From Armatimonadota bacterium (GTDB taxonomy: Bacteria > Armatimonadota > Fimbriimonadia > Fimbriimonadales > Fimbriimonadaceae), in contig JAIUNY010000019.1 of assembly GCA_020161505.1 (NCBI GenBank), positions 1 through 59,007 on the forward strand: a stretch of 59,007 nucleotides of DNA, in the 5' to 3' direction. This document shows positions 17,256-26,405 of this stretch, piece by piece. The notes under the pieces are model-generated. The model searched no databases. It had not been told where the DNA came from and worked only from the letters and a program-made list of their open reading frames with translations. The translations under genes were made by a program, and so were the position numbers. Numbering within the stretch: the stretch's first letter is position 1; each line of letters starts with the position of its first letter.

Positions 17256-18332
17256 TCACCCGACCGACCAGGCGTACTGATTCGGCCAAGGGGCTTCCAC
17301 TTCGAGAGCCAGCGCGGCCTTGAGCGCCCAGTGGGGATCGCGCAGCATCTCGCGGCCGATGAACACGAAATCGGCACTTCCCGACGCCACGATCTCCTCC
17401 GCTTGAGCTGGCTCCGTGATCTGGCCTACCGCACCGCTCAGCATCCCGGAACCCTCGCGGACGCCTCGGGCAAGGTGAACCTGATACCCTGGCCCGGAGG
17501 GAATCGGAGCATCCATCGTGGATCCGCCACTGCTGCAGTCAAACACATCGACCCCCAGCGGCATGAGCGACTTCGCGAGCGCCACCGAGTCCTCCAGCGA
17601 CCAAGCCCCGTCGATCCAATCCGTGGCACTGATGCGCACAAAAAGCGGTTTGTGTGCGGGCCAAACATCGCGAACCGCCTCCACGACTTCGTGGTGAATC
17701 CTCGTGCGACCGGCCCAGTCTCCGCCATAGGAATCGGTGCGTTGGTTGCTGATCGGGCTCAAGAATTGGTGGAGCAAGTAGCCATGCGCCGAGTGAAGCT
17801 CCACGATATCGAAACCGGCTTCGTCAGATCGCCGGGCCGCCTGAGCGAAAGCCTCCACAACCACACGAATGTCTTCCACTGACATCTCCAGCGGCGTTGG
17901 AACCCCCTCACGAAAAGGGATCGCGCTCGGGCCCCAGCGATCCGTGATGCCCCCTTCGGAATCCGGAACGAACCCTCTCACTTTCGACCAAGGGCGGTAG
18001 GTGCCCGCCTTGCGACCGGCGTGAGCGAGCTGAATGGCGCTTGCCGCGCCGCCGAGCCGAATCGCCTCGGTCACCGGACGAAGCACACCCACGTGCGCAT
18101 CATCCCAAATCCCAAGATCTTCGAGGCTGATCCGCCCATTGGGGAGCACCGCCGTGGCTTCCGACATCACAATCCCGCAACCCCCAAGAGCTCGCGCTCC
18201 GAGGTGGGCGGCGTGGAAGGACGAGGCCATTCCGTCACGGTTTTCGCACGAATACATGCACATAGGAGACAGAACGATGCGATTCCGCAGCGTTAGGCCC
18301 CGGATGGTGAGAGGAGAAAAGAGCGCGCTCAT
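17256..18332 (-). CDS. namA: Old yellow enzyme family NADPH dehydrogenase, YqjM type
   Basis: This FMN enzyme reduces activated C=C bonds. The protein is 358 residues. Near the N-terminus LSPMCMYSCE carries the cysteine typical of YqjM-like enzymes at about residue 25. IQLAHAGRKA and ELHSAHGYLLHQFLSP hold the substrate- and flavin-binding histidines. Later FVRISATDW and FVFIGREMLRDPHW are family features. Its start overlaps the stop of the 5'-nucleotidase gene (ATGA), so they are co-transcribed. The link between them is not obvious; stress response is a guess. Confidence 0.92.
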   Translation of the reverse strand: MSALFSPLTIRGLTLRNRIVLSPMCMYSCENRDGMASSFHAAHLGARALGGCGIVMSEATAVLPNGRISLEDLGIWDDAHVGVLRPVTEAIRLGGAASAIQLAHAGRKAGTYRPWSKVRGFVPDSEGGITDRWGPSAIPFREGVPTPLEMSVEDIRVVVEAFAQAARRSDEAGFDIVELHSAHGYLLHQFLSPISNQRTDSYGGDWAGRTRIHHEVVEAVRDVWPAHKPLFVRISATDWIDGAWSLEDSVALAKSLMPLGVDVFDCSSGGSTMDAPIPSGPGYQVHLARGVREGSGMLSGAVGQITEPAQAEEIVASGSADFVFIGREMLRDPHWALKAALALEVEAPWPNQYAWSVG

Positions 18333-19900
18333 TGGCTTTTCGCGACGATTCGCCCCTCGGTTGTCATCTTCACCGGGTTGTTCTTCTGGAAGTAGGCAAT
18401 CAGGGCATCGACGTCAATGAATCCTGTGTCGGTACGGGTGCCTTTGGCGTTCTTCAGCACTTCGTGGGCATCTCCGCCACCGGCGACGAAGTTGCTGAGG
18501 GTCACCTTGTAGACTCGCTTCGGATCGATAGCCTCTCCGTTGAAAGTCGCCGAGATCAGCCTCGATCCTGCCGCCCCCGAAGGATTGAACGTATAGCTGA
18601 AGCCTTTGCTCGGGAGAAGCATGCCGCCCCCCGAACTCACCCCGTGTTCCAGTGACTTCAGGATCTCTTCGCCGGTCAGTTCATTCACCGTCAGAGTGTT
18701 GCCGAAGGGGCACACCTCAATCAGATTCCCATAAGTGATCTGCCCAGCATTGAGCGGTGAGCGAACGCCCCCGGCATTCCAGAACGCAAACTCAGCCCCG
18801 ACGTGCTTGGTGGCATCGAGCACCGCATCTGCGATCACGTTGCCCATCAGGGGTTCGCCTAGCTTCTCATCGAACCTCTGAGTCAGGTCGTTGGCAAGCT
18901 CGGAGATTTTGCGATTCCGCAGTTCCGCAATGGGCTTGGCAAACGCCTCCATCATCGTTAAAACGTAAGGATTCGGCTCAAACTTATCGTCAATAAGAAT
19001 CGGGCCACCGTTCCACTTTTCAAGTTTGCCCGTTTCATCGAAGGTCACTTCAAGCTTTCCGAGCACCTTGCCCCATTCCCAGGCTTGCACAATGAGCACG
19101 GTCTCGCCGGTCGCATCTTTGCCAAGCGTGGGGTACTCGCCGCGCGACCCTTCAAACCCGGGGATATCCACCTGACCGAGAAGCGTGTGGCTGTGCCCCC
19201 CAACGATGATGTCCACGCCACGCAACTGCCCCACCGTGCTCGTGTCGTGTTCGAACCCTGCGTGGCTGAGCAGAATGATCTTGTTGATCCCCTGATCCCG
19301 CAGGCCATCGACCGCAGCTTGGACGCTCGGCAGATAATCCTTCATGGCGATCGTGTCGCCCGCCGCCGTCACGGTCAGGAGATTCGGCGGAGTGGTGCCG
19401 ACGACGCCAATTTTTTCGCCTCCGACCTCAATGACCATGCTCGGCTTGATCACATTTTGCAGCTTCGGCTCCTGGCTCAGATCGAGATTCGCGGCGAGGA
19501 GCGGGAAGCGAGCGAGCCGAGCGAAGTTCGCCAGCGGCTCGGGCCCGCGATCAAATTCGTGGTTCCCCACCGCCATCACTTGGTAGCCGATCAGGTTCAA
19601 AAACGAGAGATCCGCCAGGCCCTCGTAGACGTTGAAGTAGAGGGTGCCTTGGAACACATCTCCCGCATTGAGCAGGATCGGGTTTGTGCTCGATTCTCGG
19701 GCCTGGAGAATCGCGGTCGCCTGCCGGGCGTAGCCGCCAATGCTCTTACCGCGTACCGTCACAGGATCGACTCGGGCGTGCAAATCGTTGGTGTGCAGGA
19801 TCGTGAAGGTGAACGATTCGGCATGCACCAGGGAGGCAGTCAGAGCCAGCGCGAGGAGGAATCCGCTGCGCATGCGGTCGATGATTCGACGGCCTTTCAT
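18329..19900 (-). CDS. Exported 5'-nucleotidase / metallophosphatase (UshA family)
   Basis: The start at 19900 gives a signal peptide (RMRSGFLLALALTASLVHA). The N-terminal calcineurin-like domain shows the metal ligands in ILHTNDLHARV, LNAGDVFQG, VGNHEFDRGPE, LLSHAGFEHD and IVGGHSHT. The C-terminal 5'-nucleotidase domain (about 330-523) has FWNAGGVRSPL and NFVAGGGDAHEV. It would hydrolyse nucleotides or UDP-sugars outside the cell membrane. The size of 523 residues is normal. It is upstream of and coupled to the old yellow enzyme gene. Confidence 0.92.
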   Translation of the reverse strand: MKGRRIIDRMRSGFLLALALTASLVHAESFTFTILHTNDLHARVDPVTVRGKSIGGYARQATAILQARESSTNPILLNAGDVFQGTLYFNVYEGLADLSFLNLIGYQVMAVGNHEFDRGPEPLANFARLARFPLLAANLDLSQEPKLQNVIKPSMVIEVGGEKIGVVGTTPPNLLTVTAAGDTIAMKDYLPSVQAAVDGLRDQGINKIILLSHAGFEHDTSTVGQLRGVDIIVGGHSHTLLGQVDIPGFEGSRGEYPTLGKDATGETVLIVQAWEWGKVLGKLEVTFDETGKLEKWNGGPILIDDKFEPNPYVLTMMEAFAKPIAELRNRKISELANDLTQRFDEKLGEPLMGNVIADAVLDATKHVGAEFAFWNAGGVRSPLNAGQITYGNLIEVCPFGNTLTVNELTGEEILKSLEHGVSSGGGMLLPSKGFSYTFNPSGAAGSRLISATFNGEAIDPKRVYKVTLSNFVAGGGDAHEVLKNAKGTRTDTGFIDVDALIAYFQKNNPVKMTTEGRIVAKSQ

Positions 19901-19987
19901 GCTTGTCGGTATACCTGGGAGTCGGGCTCGTTGCGTGGTTCTGAACCCCCGGATTGTCTGCCCAGAAGAGGGATCATCAACAAAATT

Positions 19988-20009
19988 GCCCTGCACGATC
20001 GTGCAGGGC
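19988..20009 (-). terminator. Rho-independent terminator after the cysteine-rich gene
   Basis: GCCCTGCAC / GTGCAGGGC form a 9-bp stem with loop GATC. On the minus strand AATTTTG follows; on the plus strand GTTTTAA follows. It lies 28 bases beyond the stop of the minus-strand gene. Confidence 0.7.
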
Positions 20010-20036
20010 GTTTTAAGCAGTACTTTCCGAGAGCGA

Positions 20037-20666
20037 TTAGCTCATCAGGACGGTGCCGACGACCGGTTGGGGTTTGCCCACGTTCATCGCACCCTTGGCC
20101 ACGAGGTCAAGGCGACCCTTGTTGGCCGAGCCTTCGCAACCGAAGAAGCTGTACTTGCCATCGGCCCAGACCTTGAACTTGGCCGCTTCGCCCTTCGCGT
20201 TGCAGCAACCCTTGTCGCCCTTGGCCATCGGCTTGGCGGCGGTGGACTTGCAGCATGCCGACTTGCCGTTCACGCTGGCTTCTGCCTTGGCTTCCTTGTC
20301 GCCACAGCTTCCGCCGGAGCAGGCTCCGTCCTTAGCATAGGAAGCGCCATTGCTGACCACAGCGTTGGTTTGGGTGTCTTCGCTCTTCGGCTTGTCGCCC
20401 GGGCAGCTGGAGCAGTCGCTCTTTTCAACGGCGGCCATCGCCTTATCGGGGCAGGATCCGCAGTCGGACTTTTGAATCGAAGAGGCTTGGACAGCTCCCT
20501 TGTCGGCACATCCACCGCAGTCGCTCTTCGGAGCGGTCGCTGCGGGGGTGCTCATCGTGCTGATCTCTTGGTTCTTCACCGGAGCCGGCGCGCTGAACGC
20601 GGAGAAGGCCACAGCCGCTCCCGTCAGAGCAACCACCACGGCGGCAGGAATGATGAACTTCTTCAT
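20037..20666 (-). CDS. Exported cysteine-rich protein with repeated CxxC motifs
   Basis: ATG 20666 starts a signal peptide or anchor (MKKFIIPAAVVVALTGAAVA). The low-complexity Ala/Lys/Ser body has three near-identical motifs SDCGGC, SDCGSC and SDCSSC. These are followed by ACSGGSCG, SACCKS and KGCCNA, giving 13 cysteines in all with the one in FFGCEG. The final 50 residues (FKVWADGKYSFFGCEGSANKG...) are ordered and resemble a small YHS-like or periplasmic cap. Such clusters suggest metal binding or disulfide storage outside the cytoplasm. I know no named family. A TetR gene precedes it on the same strand. Confidence 0.75.
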   Translation of the reverse strand: MKKFIIPAAVVVALTGAAVAFSAFSAPAPVKNQEISTMSTPAATAPKSDCGGCADKGAVQASSIQKSDCGSCPDKAMAAVEKSDCSSCPGDKPKSEDTQTNAVVSNGASYAKDGACSGGSCGDKEAKAEASVNGKSACCKSTAAKPMAKGDKGCCNAKGEAAKFKVWADGKYSFFGCEGSANKGRLDLVAKGAMNVGKPQPVVGTVLMS

Positions 20667-20743
20667 TGCTTCGGATTGTAGCAATGTTTGAGCCTGTTGA
20701 AAAGTTCCCGACGAAAGAGAATCTTTCGGCTAAGACGAAAAGC

Positions 20744-21355
20744 CTAACGGTTTGCCTGGGTTTGAACCTGAATTCCGAACACGGGAAGCACCGAATCCAA
20801 TAGACGATCTACTAAAGAATGGTTCAGCTCTTCGTGCCCCATGACGAGCCGGAAATAGATCGGGGCATAGAGGAGGTCGAGCATGAGGTCGGCATCGACC
20901 ACCGGATTCATCTGACCGCGATCAACCGCCAAGGCCATGGCTCGCTCGATCACAAATTTGCGTTTGAGAAGCCACCGCTCGCGGAAGACCGCCGCGACTT
21001 CTTCATCCGTTTGAACCGCGGCAAGGATCGCGCGAACGGTGACTTGATGATCTCCGACAAAAAAATCGACCAGCGCGTGCATTTGCGTGCGCAGGTCGCG
21101 GCGAAGGTCTCCGGTGTCCCGAAGCTGAAGGCTCTCATCCTCCAGATCCAGCAAGGCTTCTAGGAGAAGCTGGGCCTTGCTACACCATCGGCGATAGATG
21201 GTGGCTTTGCCGACTCCGGCTCGCTGGGCAATGGCATCGACCGTGAGATTCTCCCAACCCACTTCGCGGAGCTCTTCCAAGCCCGCCTCCAGGATCTTGT
21301 GGTGAACGAGTGGGCATCGGGGCCTTCCTAGCTTGCGTTCGCACTCGTGGTTCAT
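20744..21355 (-). CDS. TetR/AcrR family transcriptional regulator
   Basis: ATG 21355 follows AAGGA at 11 bases. The N-terminal helix-turn-helix spans about residues 15-60, with the typical ENLTVDAIAQRAGVGKATIY and RRWCSKAQLL. The C-terminal ligand-binding region is all helical (about 80-200) with no recognisable ligand signature. The 189-base gap to the divergent S9 peptidase gene is a likely site for its operator. It also lies just upstream of the cysteine-rich gene on the same strand, so either may be its target. Confidence 0.88.
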   Translation of the reverse strand: MNHECERKLGRPRCPLVHHKILEAGLEELREVGWENLTVDAIAQRAGVGKATIYRRWCSKAQLLLEALLDLEDESLQLRDTGDLRRDLRTQMHALVDFFVGDHQVTVRAILAAVQTDEEVAAVFRERWLLKRKFVIERAMALAVDRGQMNPVVDADLMLDLLYAPIYFRLVMGHEELNHSLVDRLLDSVLPVFGIQVQTQANR

Positions 21356-21544
21356 CGTCGATTTCGTTCCTTGTCGGCTTCCCGAAACAATCTTCGGTTG
21401 CGACACTTTGCTGGCTTAACTTGTTCCTTTCCTCAAGACGCCAGTCGAGCCCGGTCTGTTGCGAGACGGGAACCTTGGTCTACGTGACTCGCGCTCAGAA
21501 AACTGCGAAACCAGAATCTTTGCCAGCCGCGTAGAATAGCGGGT

Positions 21545-24364
21545 ATGCGCGTTTGCCTTCTCGCCGCGTCGTTATCGCTGCTCTTCGCCTCGGCGGTTGC
21601 TGGCCCAATCTCCGCCACGCTCTCCACCTCGGCCCTCCTTGCTCAGGATGCGGCTCCCGTGGCCCAGCCTGCTGCCCCGGCTCGACTCAAGACACTCGAT
21701 GTCAGCGAGTACGAAAGCTGGCAGATGTTGGGTTCCTCGGGCATTTCACCTGACGGACGCTGGATCAGCGCGGTGGTCAGTCGGTTGGACGGCACCAACG
21801 TGATGACGATCCGCAACAGCGATAGTCCGGAGAAGTGGGAGACGGCGAACGCCGCTCGCGCCACGTTCTCGGCGACAAGTGCCTTTGCCGCCTACACCCT
21901 GAACTCCACGCCCAAGGAACGCGATCTTGCCGCCAAGCAAAAGCGACCGATCACCCCTCGCGTGGGCCTTCGAAACCTGGTGGATGGATCCGAGCGAATT
22001 CTCACCGGTGTCCGATCAGCTCAGTTCAACAAGTCAGGATCGCACCTCGTCGCTCTTCAGGTCGATGACAAAGCCCCTCAGGCTCCCGGCACGCTCCTCG
22101 TGATCCGTCTCAGTGATGGGCGCACCACCCCGATCAGCGATGTCGCTCGCTTCACGATCGATCCAGAAGGTCGATATGTCGTGATGGTCACCAAGACGGC
22201 GGGCGGCGAAACCTCGCTCCAACGCCTGACGCTCTCCAACATGACTCTGACCAGCCTCCGATTTGGCCTCGCCGATATCGCAGAGTGGGATTGGGACAAG
22301 AAAGGCAACACACTGGCCGCTCTGGAAACCAGCAAGCAAGAAGGCAAGGAGGGCAATCACCACACGGTCACCCTCATCACGGGCATGGGCGATGAGGAGC
22401 CGACGGTGCGAACTCTGGACCCCAAAACTCTCGCGGGATGGACGGAAGGGCACCGCGTTTCCGGCGGCATCACGATTAATGAAGCTGGTACGGCTCTCGG
22501 ATTCCTCAGCCAGCCCTGGAACGCCCCGAAGCCTCCTGCTGACCCCAACGCGACCACCAACGTCGAGATTTGGCACACCAAGGATGTGATTGTTCAGCCG
22601 CTGCAGAAGTCGATGGTTCCCTTTGAGCAGCAAAAGGGCGATCTTTGGGTGGTCAAGGCAAGCGATCTTTCGGCAACCCGAGTCGGAACCGCCGAGGAAG
22701 GTGCCAGCCTCGTCGGAGACTTCAATTCGGCTTACATTGTGGATGAGAAAACCCACGCCAGCGCGGTGAAACCCAACGGTCACGAGTTCGCCGACCTGAT
22801 CGCCGTGGATGTCTGGTCGGGCACCCGCACCAAGGTCGAATCCAAGATGATCAACAACGTGGGTGGTCTCGGACTCGCGACCCTCAGCCCCTCACGCAAG
22901 GGCAAGTATCTCGCCTACGCCAAGGGCGGCGATTGGTGGGTTTACGACTTCGCCGCCAAGCAATCCAGAAACATCACGAAGGGCTTGAAGGATAGCTTCG
23001 TCGAATTCAACGACGACCGCACCAATCCAGAAAAGGGCATGGCCTGGAGCGCGGTCTGGCAAGCCGACGACGCGGGCCTGTTGCTCTGCACGGACTTCGA
23101 CATCTATCGCTGGGATGCCAAAACCGGCGAAACCACCCGTCTCACCGAGGTTCGAGAGGAAAAGCTCCGGCTTCGCCCACTCGCGATCGGCCTGAATCCG
23201 GAGGATGATCTCCAAGCAAGCGATCCCGTGTACGTCTCGATTTTCGATACGGTCGGCAAGGGATCGGGCATTGGTCGAATCAAGCCGGGTGGCGAGTTTG
23301 AACCTCTTACCTTCGACGCGAACCACGAGGTCTTGTTTGTCGGCAAAAGCAAAGACACGGATCGCATTCTGATGCGCATGGAGAGCTTCACCCAATCGCC
23401 GATGCTGCTGCTCTCCAACACCGATTTCGCCGCGGCGAAGCCCGTGATGACGACGAATCCTCAGCAGAAGGACTACGCGTGGGGCAGTGCTTCTCTCATC
23501 AGCTACACCGATAAAAAAGGTACCCCTTTGCAGGGAATCCTCTACAAACCGGCGAATCACAACCCCAATCGCAGCTACCCGATGATCACGATCATTTATG
23601 AGCGCATGAGCGATGGTCTGCACAACTATCTGCCCGCCGGAGTGGGTCAGGCGTATGATGTTCAGCACTATGTCCAGAACGGCTACTTCGTTCTGTTGCC
23701 GGATATCGCCTATCAGTCTGGCGACCCCGGGATGAGCGCCGTGGACTGCCTGGAAGCGGCTCTGAAAGCGGCATTCAAAGCGGACCGCACGATTGACCGG
23801 GATCGGGTCGGCCTCAGTGGCCACAGTTGGGGTGGCTACCAGGCCGCCTTCGTCGCCACGCAGAGCAAGATGTTCGCCGCCTATTCGGCGGGAGCCCCTC
23901 TCACCGAATACATCACGATGTCGAATAGCTTCTACTGGAACTGGGGTCAGGCCAACCAGGTGATCTTCGAGAGTTCACAGGGTCGCATGCCGAAGGCGTG
24001 GTTCGATGATGTCGATGCCTTCATCCGCAACTCGCCGCTGTTCCACGCCAAGCAGATCACCAAGCCGATGCTGATCCAAGCCGCCGACGGCGATGGCGCG
24101 GTGGATTGGACGCAGTCGCAGTTCCTCTACAACACCCTTCGCCGAATGGGTAAGGAAGCGATTCTGTTGGTGTATCCGGGTGAGAACCACAACGTGGCCC
24201 GCCGCGCGAATCAAAAAGACTACTCTCGCCGCATCTCGCACTTCTATGACGTTCATTTGAAGCGCGCCAAGCCCGAGCCGTGGCTCAGCAGCGGCGTGAA
24301 GGCGATTGATCTCGCCAAAGAGCAGGAGAACTCCAGCAAGCAAGATCCGCCGCTCGGTGGATGA
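21545..24364 (+). CDS. Exported S9 family serine peptidase (prolyl oligopeptidase type)
   Basis: A signal peptide covers about residues 1-30. Residues about 50-650 have WD-like beta-propeller character (SPDGRWISAVVSR, AEWDWDKKGNTLAALE). The C-terminal alpha/beta hydrolase domain holds the nucleophile at about residue 760 in GLSGHSWGGYQAAF. The acid is near 850 in AADGDGAVDW and the histidine near 881 in YPGENHNV. The length of 939 residues is long, but usual for secreted Acidobacteria/Armatimonadota-type S9 peptidases. It would act on oligopeptides in the periplasm or outside. It is divergent from the TetR gene and ends just before a strong terminator. Confidence 0.9.
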   Translation: MRVCLLAASLSLLFASAVAGPISATLSTSALLAQDAAPVAQPAAPARLKTLDVSEYESWQMLGSSGISPDGRWISAVVSRLDGTNVMTIRNSDSPEKWETANAARATFSATSAFAAYTLNSTPKERDLAAKQKRPITPRVGLRNLVDGSERILTGVRSAQFNKSGSHLVALQVDDKAPQAPGTLLVIRLSDGRTTPISDVARFTIDPEGRYVVMVTKTAGGETSLQRLTLSNMTLTSLRFGLADIAEWDWDKKGNTLAALETSKQEGKEGNHHTVTLITGMGDEEPTVRTLDPKTLAGWTEGHRVSGGITINEAGTALGFLSQPWNAPKPPADPNATTNVEIWHTKDVIVQPLQKSMVPFEQQKGDLWVVKASDLSATRVGTAEEGASLVGDFNSAYIVDEKTHASAVKPNGHEFADLIAVDVWSGTRTKVESKMINNVGGLGLATLSPSRKGKYLAYAKGGDWWVYDFAAKQSRNITKGLKDSFVEFNDDRTNPEKGMAWSAVWQADDAGLLLCTDFDIYRWDAKTGETTRLTEVREEKLRLRPLAIGLNPEDDLQASDPVYVSIFDTVGKGSGIGRIKPGGEFEPLTFDANHEVLFVGKSKDTDRILMRMESFTQSPMLLLSNTDFAAAKPVMTTNPQQKDYAWGSASLISYTDKKGTPLQGILYKPANHNPNRSYPMITIIYERMSDGLHNYLPAGVGQAYDVQHYVQNGYFVLLPDIAYQSGDPGMSAVDCLEAALKAAFKADRTIDRDRVGLSGHSWGGYQAAFVATQSKMFAAYSAGAPLTEYITMSNSFYWNWGQANQVIFESSQGRMPKAWFDDVDAFIRNSPLFHAKQITKPMLIQAADGDGAVDWTQSQFLYNTLRRMGKEAILLVYPGENHNVARRANQKDYSRRISHFYDVHLKRAKPEPWLSSGVKAIDLAKEQENSSKQDPPLGG

Positions 24365-24376
24365 TTGGTCAAGCGC

Positions 24377-24416
24377 AGGGCACCTTCCGATCCGCAGGAA
24401 GGTGCCCTCTTTCTTT
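24377..24416 (+). terminator. Rho-independent terminator of the S9 peptidase gene
   Basis: AGGGCACCTTCC / GGAAGGTGCCCT form a perfect 12-bp stem with an 8-base loop, followed by CTTTCTTT. It lies 13 bases after the stop codon. Confidence 0.93.
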
Positions 24417-24520
24417 CTGCCGCGACCGGGGCGGGAGAAGGCCGCGCTGCCCTTTTGCGCTCCTGCGGAGGGCTCTCTCGCGGGCTTCGGGGGATTGGCC
24501 TTGGGCCGGGCGCGGCAGAA
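24415..24520. repeat. 106-bp element bounded by perfect 10-bp inverted repeats
   Basis: TTCTGCCGCG at the left end and CGCGGCAGAA at the right end are exact inverted copies, and both are followed inward by CCGG. The GC-rich interior (CTGCCCTTTTGCGCTCCTGC, GGGCTTCGGGGG) has no coding frame I trust. It looks like a REP- or MITE-type intergenic element. No target-site duplication is evident. Confidence 0.45.
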
Positions 24521-24576
24521 CGCCCACCCCGGCAAACTCACCATCTGGAATACTTACGGGCAGACGGAGTTCCCTT

Positions 24577-25689
24577 ATGACCCTGGAAAAGATTCCCCTG
24601 CTTGACCTGAAGCCAGAAATCGACGAGATTCGCGACGACATCATGGCGGCGGTGACCCGTGTCATCGACAGCACCGCCTTCATCATGGGCCCCGACGTGA
24701 AGGCCTTTGAGGAACAGTGCGCCGCGTATTTGGGCGTCAAGCATGCGGTCGGCGTCAACAGCGGTACCGATGCCTTGGTGCTGGGCATTCACGCCATGGG
24801 GATCCGACCCGGCGATGAGGTCATCACCACTCCGTTCACCTTCTTCGCGACGGGTGAATGCATCAGCCACATGCGCGCGACCCCGATTTTCGTGGACATC
24901 GACCCGAACACGTTTAACCTCGACGTCGACCAGGTCGAAGCCAAGATCACGCCGCGCACCAAGGCGATTGTTCCGGTTCACCTCTACGGCCACGCCGTGG
25001 ATATGGATCCCCTGATGGCACTGGCGAAGAAGCACAACCTGCTTGTGCTGGAAGATGTCGCCCAGGCGTGGGGTTCGGAATACAAGGGCACCAAGGTTGG
25101 CACGATCGGAGACGCAGGAGCCTACAGCTTCTTCCCCAGCAAAAACCTCGGCGCGTTCGGCGACGGCGGATTGTTCGTCACCAACAACGATGAGCTGGCC
25201 GACACGGTCCGCATGCTCCGCGTCCACGGTGCGCGAAAGAAGTATCACAACGAGACCGTTGGGGCCAACTCTCGACTGGACACGCTGCAAGCGGCGATTT
25301 TGCGCGCCAAACTTCCTCATATCGACCGCTGGAACGAGGGCCGACGCGCGGCCGCCGCGCGGTACAACGAGTACTTCTCAGCGGTTCCAGGGGTCATCAC
25401 GCCGAGCGAGGCGGATTACACCAAGCACGTGTATCACCAGTACACAATCCGCATCGAGGGCGGCAAGCGCGACGCCGTGCAAGCCTTCCTGAACGAGCGC
25501 AACATCGGCAGCTTTGTGTACTACCCCGTGCCGCTTGACAAGCTTCCGGTTTACAAGAATCTGCCCCCGACCGAACTCCCGGTCAGTGATCTGTGCACCA
25601 GCCAAGCCCTGAGCCTGCCGATTTGGCCCTCGATTGCTTCGGATGTGCAGAAGCGCGTGGTGGATTCCGTCGCAGAAGCCCTGAAGTAA
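24577..25689 (+). CDS. DegT/DnrJ/EryC1 sugar aminotransferase, WbpE-like
   Basis: This PLP enzyme transfers an amino group to a keto-sugar nucleotide. ATG 24577 (MTLEKIPLLDLK) gives 370 residues, the normal size; the frame is open upstream through the repeat element. The family pattern is complete: NSGTDALVLGIHAMG, TPFTFFATGECI, IVPVHLYGHAVDMDP, EDVAQAWGS and the PLP lysine in FFPSKNLGAFGDGG. GVNSRLDTLQAAI-like GANSRLDTLQAAI and YYPVPLDKLPVY complete it. It is closest in motifs to WbpE/QdtB-type 3-aminotransferases. The WbpA-, B- and D-like genes at 14.2-17.0 kb lack an adjacent aminotransferase, so this gene may supply that step. Confidence 0.88.
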   Translation: MTLEKIPLLDLKPEIDEIRDDIMAAVTRVIDSTAFIMGPDVKAFEEQCAAYLGVKHAVGVNSGTDALVLGIHAMGIRPGDEVITTPFTFFATGECISHMRATPIFVDIDPNTFNLDVDQVEAKITPRTKAIVPVHLYGHAVDMDPLMALAKKHNLLVLEDVAQAWGSEYKGTKVGTIGDAGAYSFFPSKNLGAFGDGGLFVTNNDELADTVRMLRVHGARKKYHNETVGANSRLDTLQAAILRAKLPHIDRWNEGRRAAAARYNEYFSAVPGVITPSEADYTKHVYHQYTIRIEGGKRDAVQAFLNERNIGSFVYYPVPLDKLPVYKNLPPTELPVSDLCTSQALSLPIWPSIASDVQKRVVDSVAEALK

Positions 25690-25739
25690 GCCCATACTCG
25701 GGAACTCCCAAGGCCCGGCAGAGATAGACTGAAAGTAAG

Positions 25740-26405
25740 TTGTCTCGCCGGGCCTTTACTCTGATTGAACTCCTTGTCGTGATTGCGATCATCGCGATCC
25801 TTGCCGCGATTCTCTTCCCCGTTTTCTCCCGGGCCAAAGCGGCGGCGCTCAAGACCACCTGTACCTCGAATCTGCGGCAACTGGGCACGGTCTGGATGCT
25901 GTATCTCAGCGACCATGATGATCGGATGCCGGATCGACGGGATCTCAAGCTGACGAGCGAAGGAGGGTTCCGTCCGTGGACAGGCTGGCCCCCCAGTGAT
26001 CCCCGCGCAGGATGGCTGGTCGAACTGATCGCCCCCTACCAGGCCAAATCGATCCTCACCTGCCCCAGCACCGAAGCTCTGTGGAAGACCGAGCCCAGAG
26101 TTGCACAAAACGGCACCACCATCTGGATGTGGCGATTTGACCAAGTTACTGATCCTGTAGCCTTAGACAATTTCTGGGGCAAGACTCCGGATCAGGCAGT
26201 GGGTGATCTCCAAACTGCGGCGAATCCGTTTATCGGAATCCCCACCGGACAAGCGGATACCGAGCTGGCTGTCGATCCCTACTTCCCCGCGACCAACCCT
26301 ACGATTCCGGCGAGTTTACGAGGCAAAGCTGTTCATTTCGGAGGCAGAAATCGACTCTTCCTCGATGGACACGTCAAGTTTCTGCGCGACCCTCGCACGA
26401 ACTAG
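25740..26405 (+). CDS. Type II secretion/pseudopilin-like protein with prepilin N-terminus
   Basis: The TTG start gives [20 protein letters not shown]: a short basic leader, the prepilin peptidase site before F, glutamate at position 5 of the mature form, and the hydrophobic helix. It continues [21 protein letters not shown] with SNLRQLG, which is typical of the large H-X9-DG protein group in Armatimonadota and Planctomycetes. The C-terminal motif [18 protein letters not shown] is the family ending. It is presumably assembled in a pilus-like or secretion structure. The last bases overlap the converging M50 gene by four. Confidence 0.88.
   Translation: MSRRAFTLIELLVVIAIIAILAAILFPVFSRAKAAALKTTCTSNLRQLGTVWMLYLSDHDDRMPDRRDLKLTSEGGFRPWTGWPPSDPRAGWLVELIAPYQAKSILTCPSTEALWKTEPRVAQNGTTIWMWRFDQVTDPVALDNFWGKTPDQAVGDLQTAANPFIGIPTGQADTELAVDPYFPATNPTIPASLRGKAVHFGGRNRLFLDGHVKFLRDPRTN

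Noticed and set aside
24361-24576. 72-codon N-terminal extension of the aminotransferase
   Set aside because: It would translate the peptidase terminator and the inverted-repeat element. The family start matches ATG 24577.
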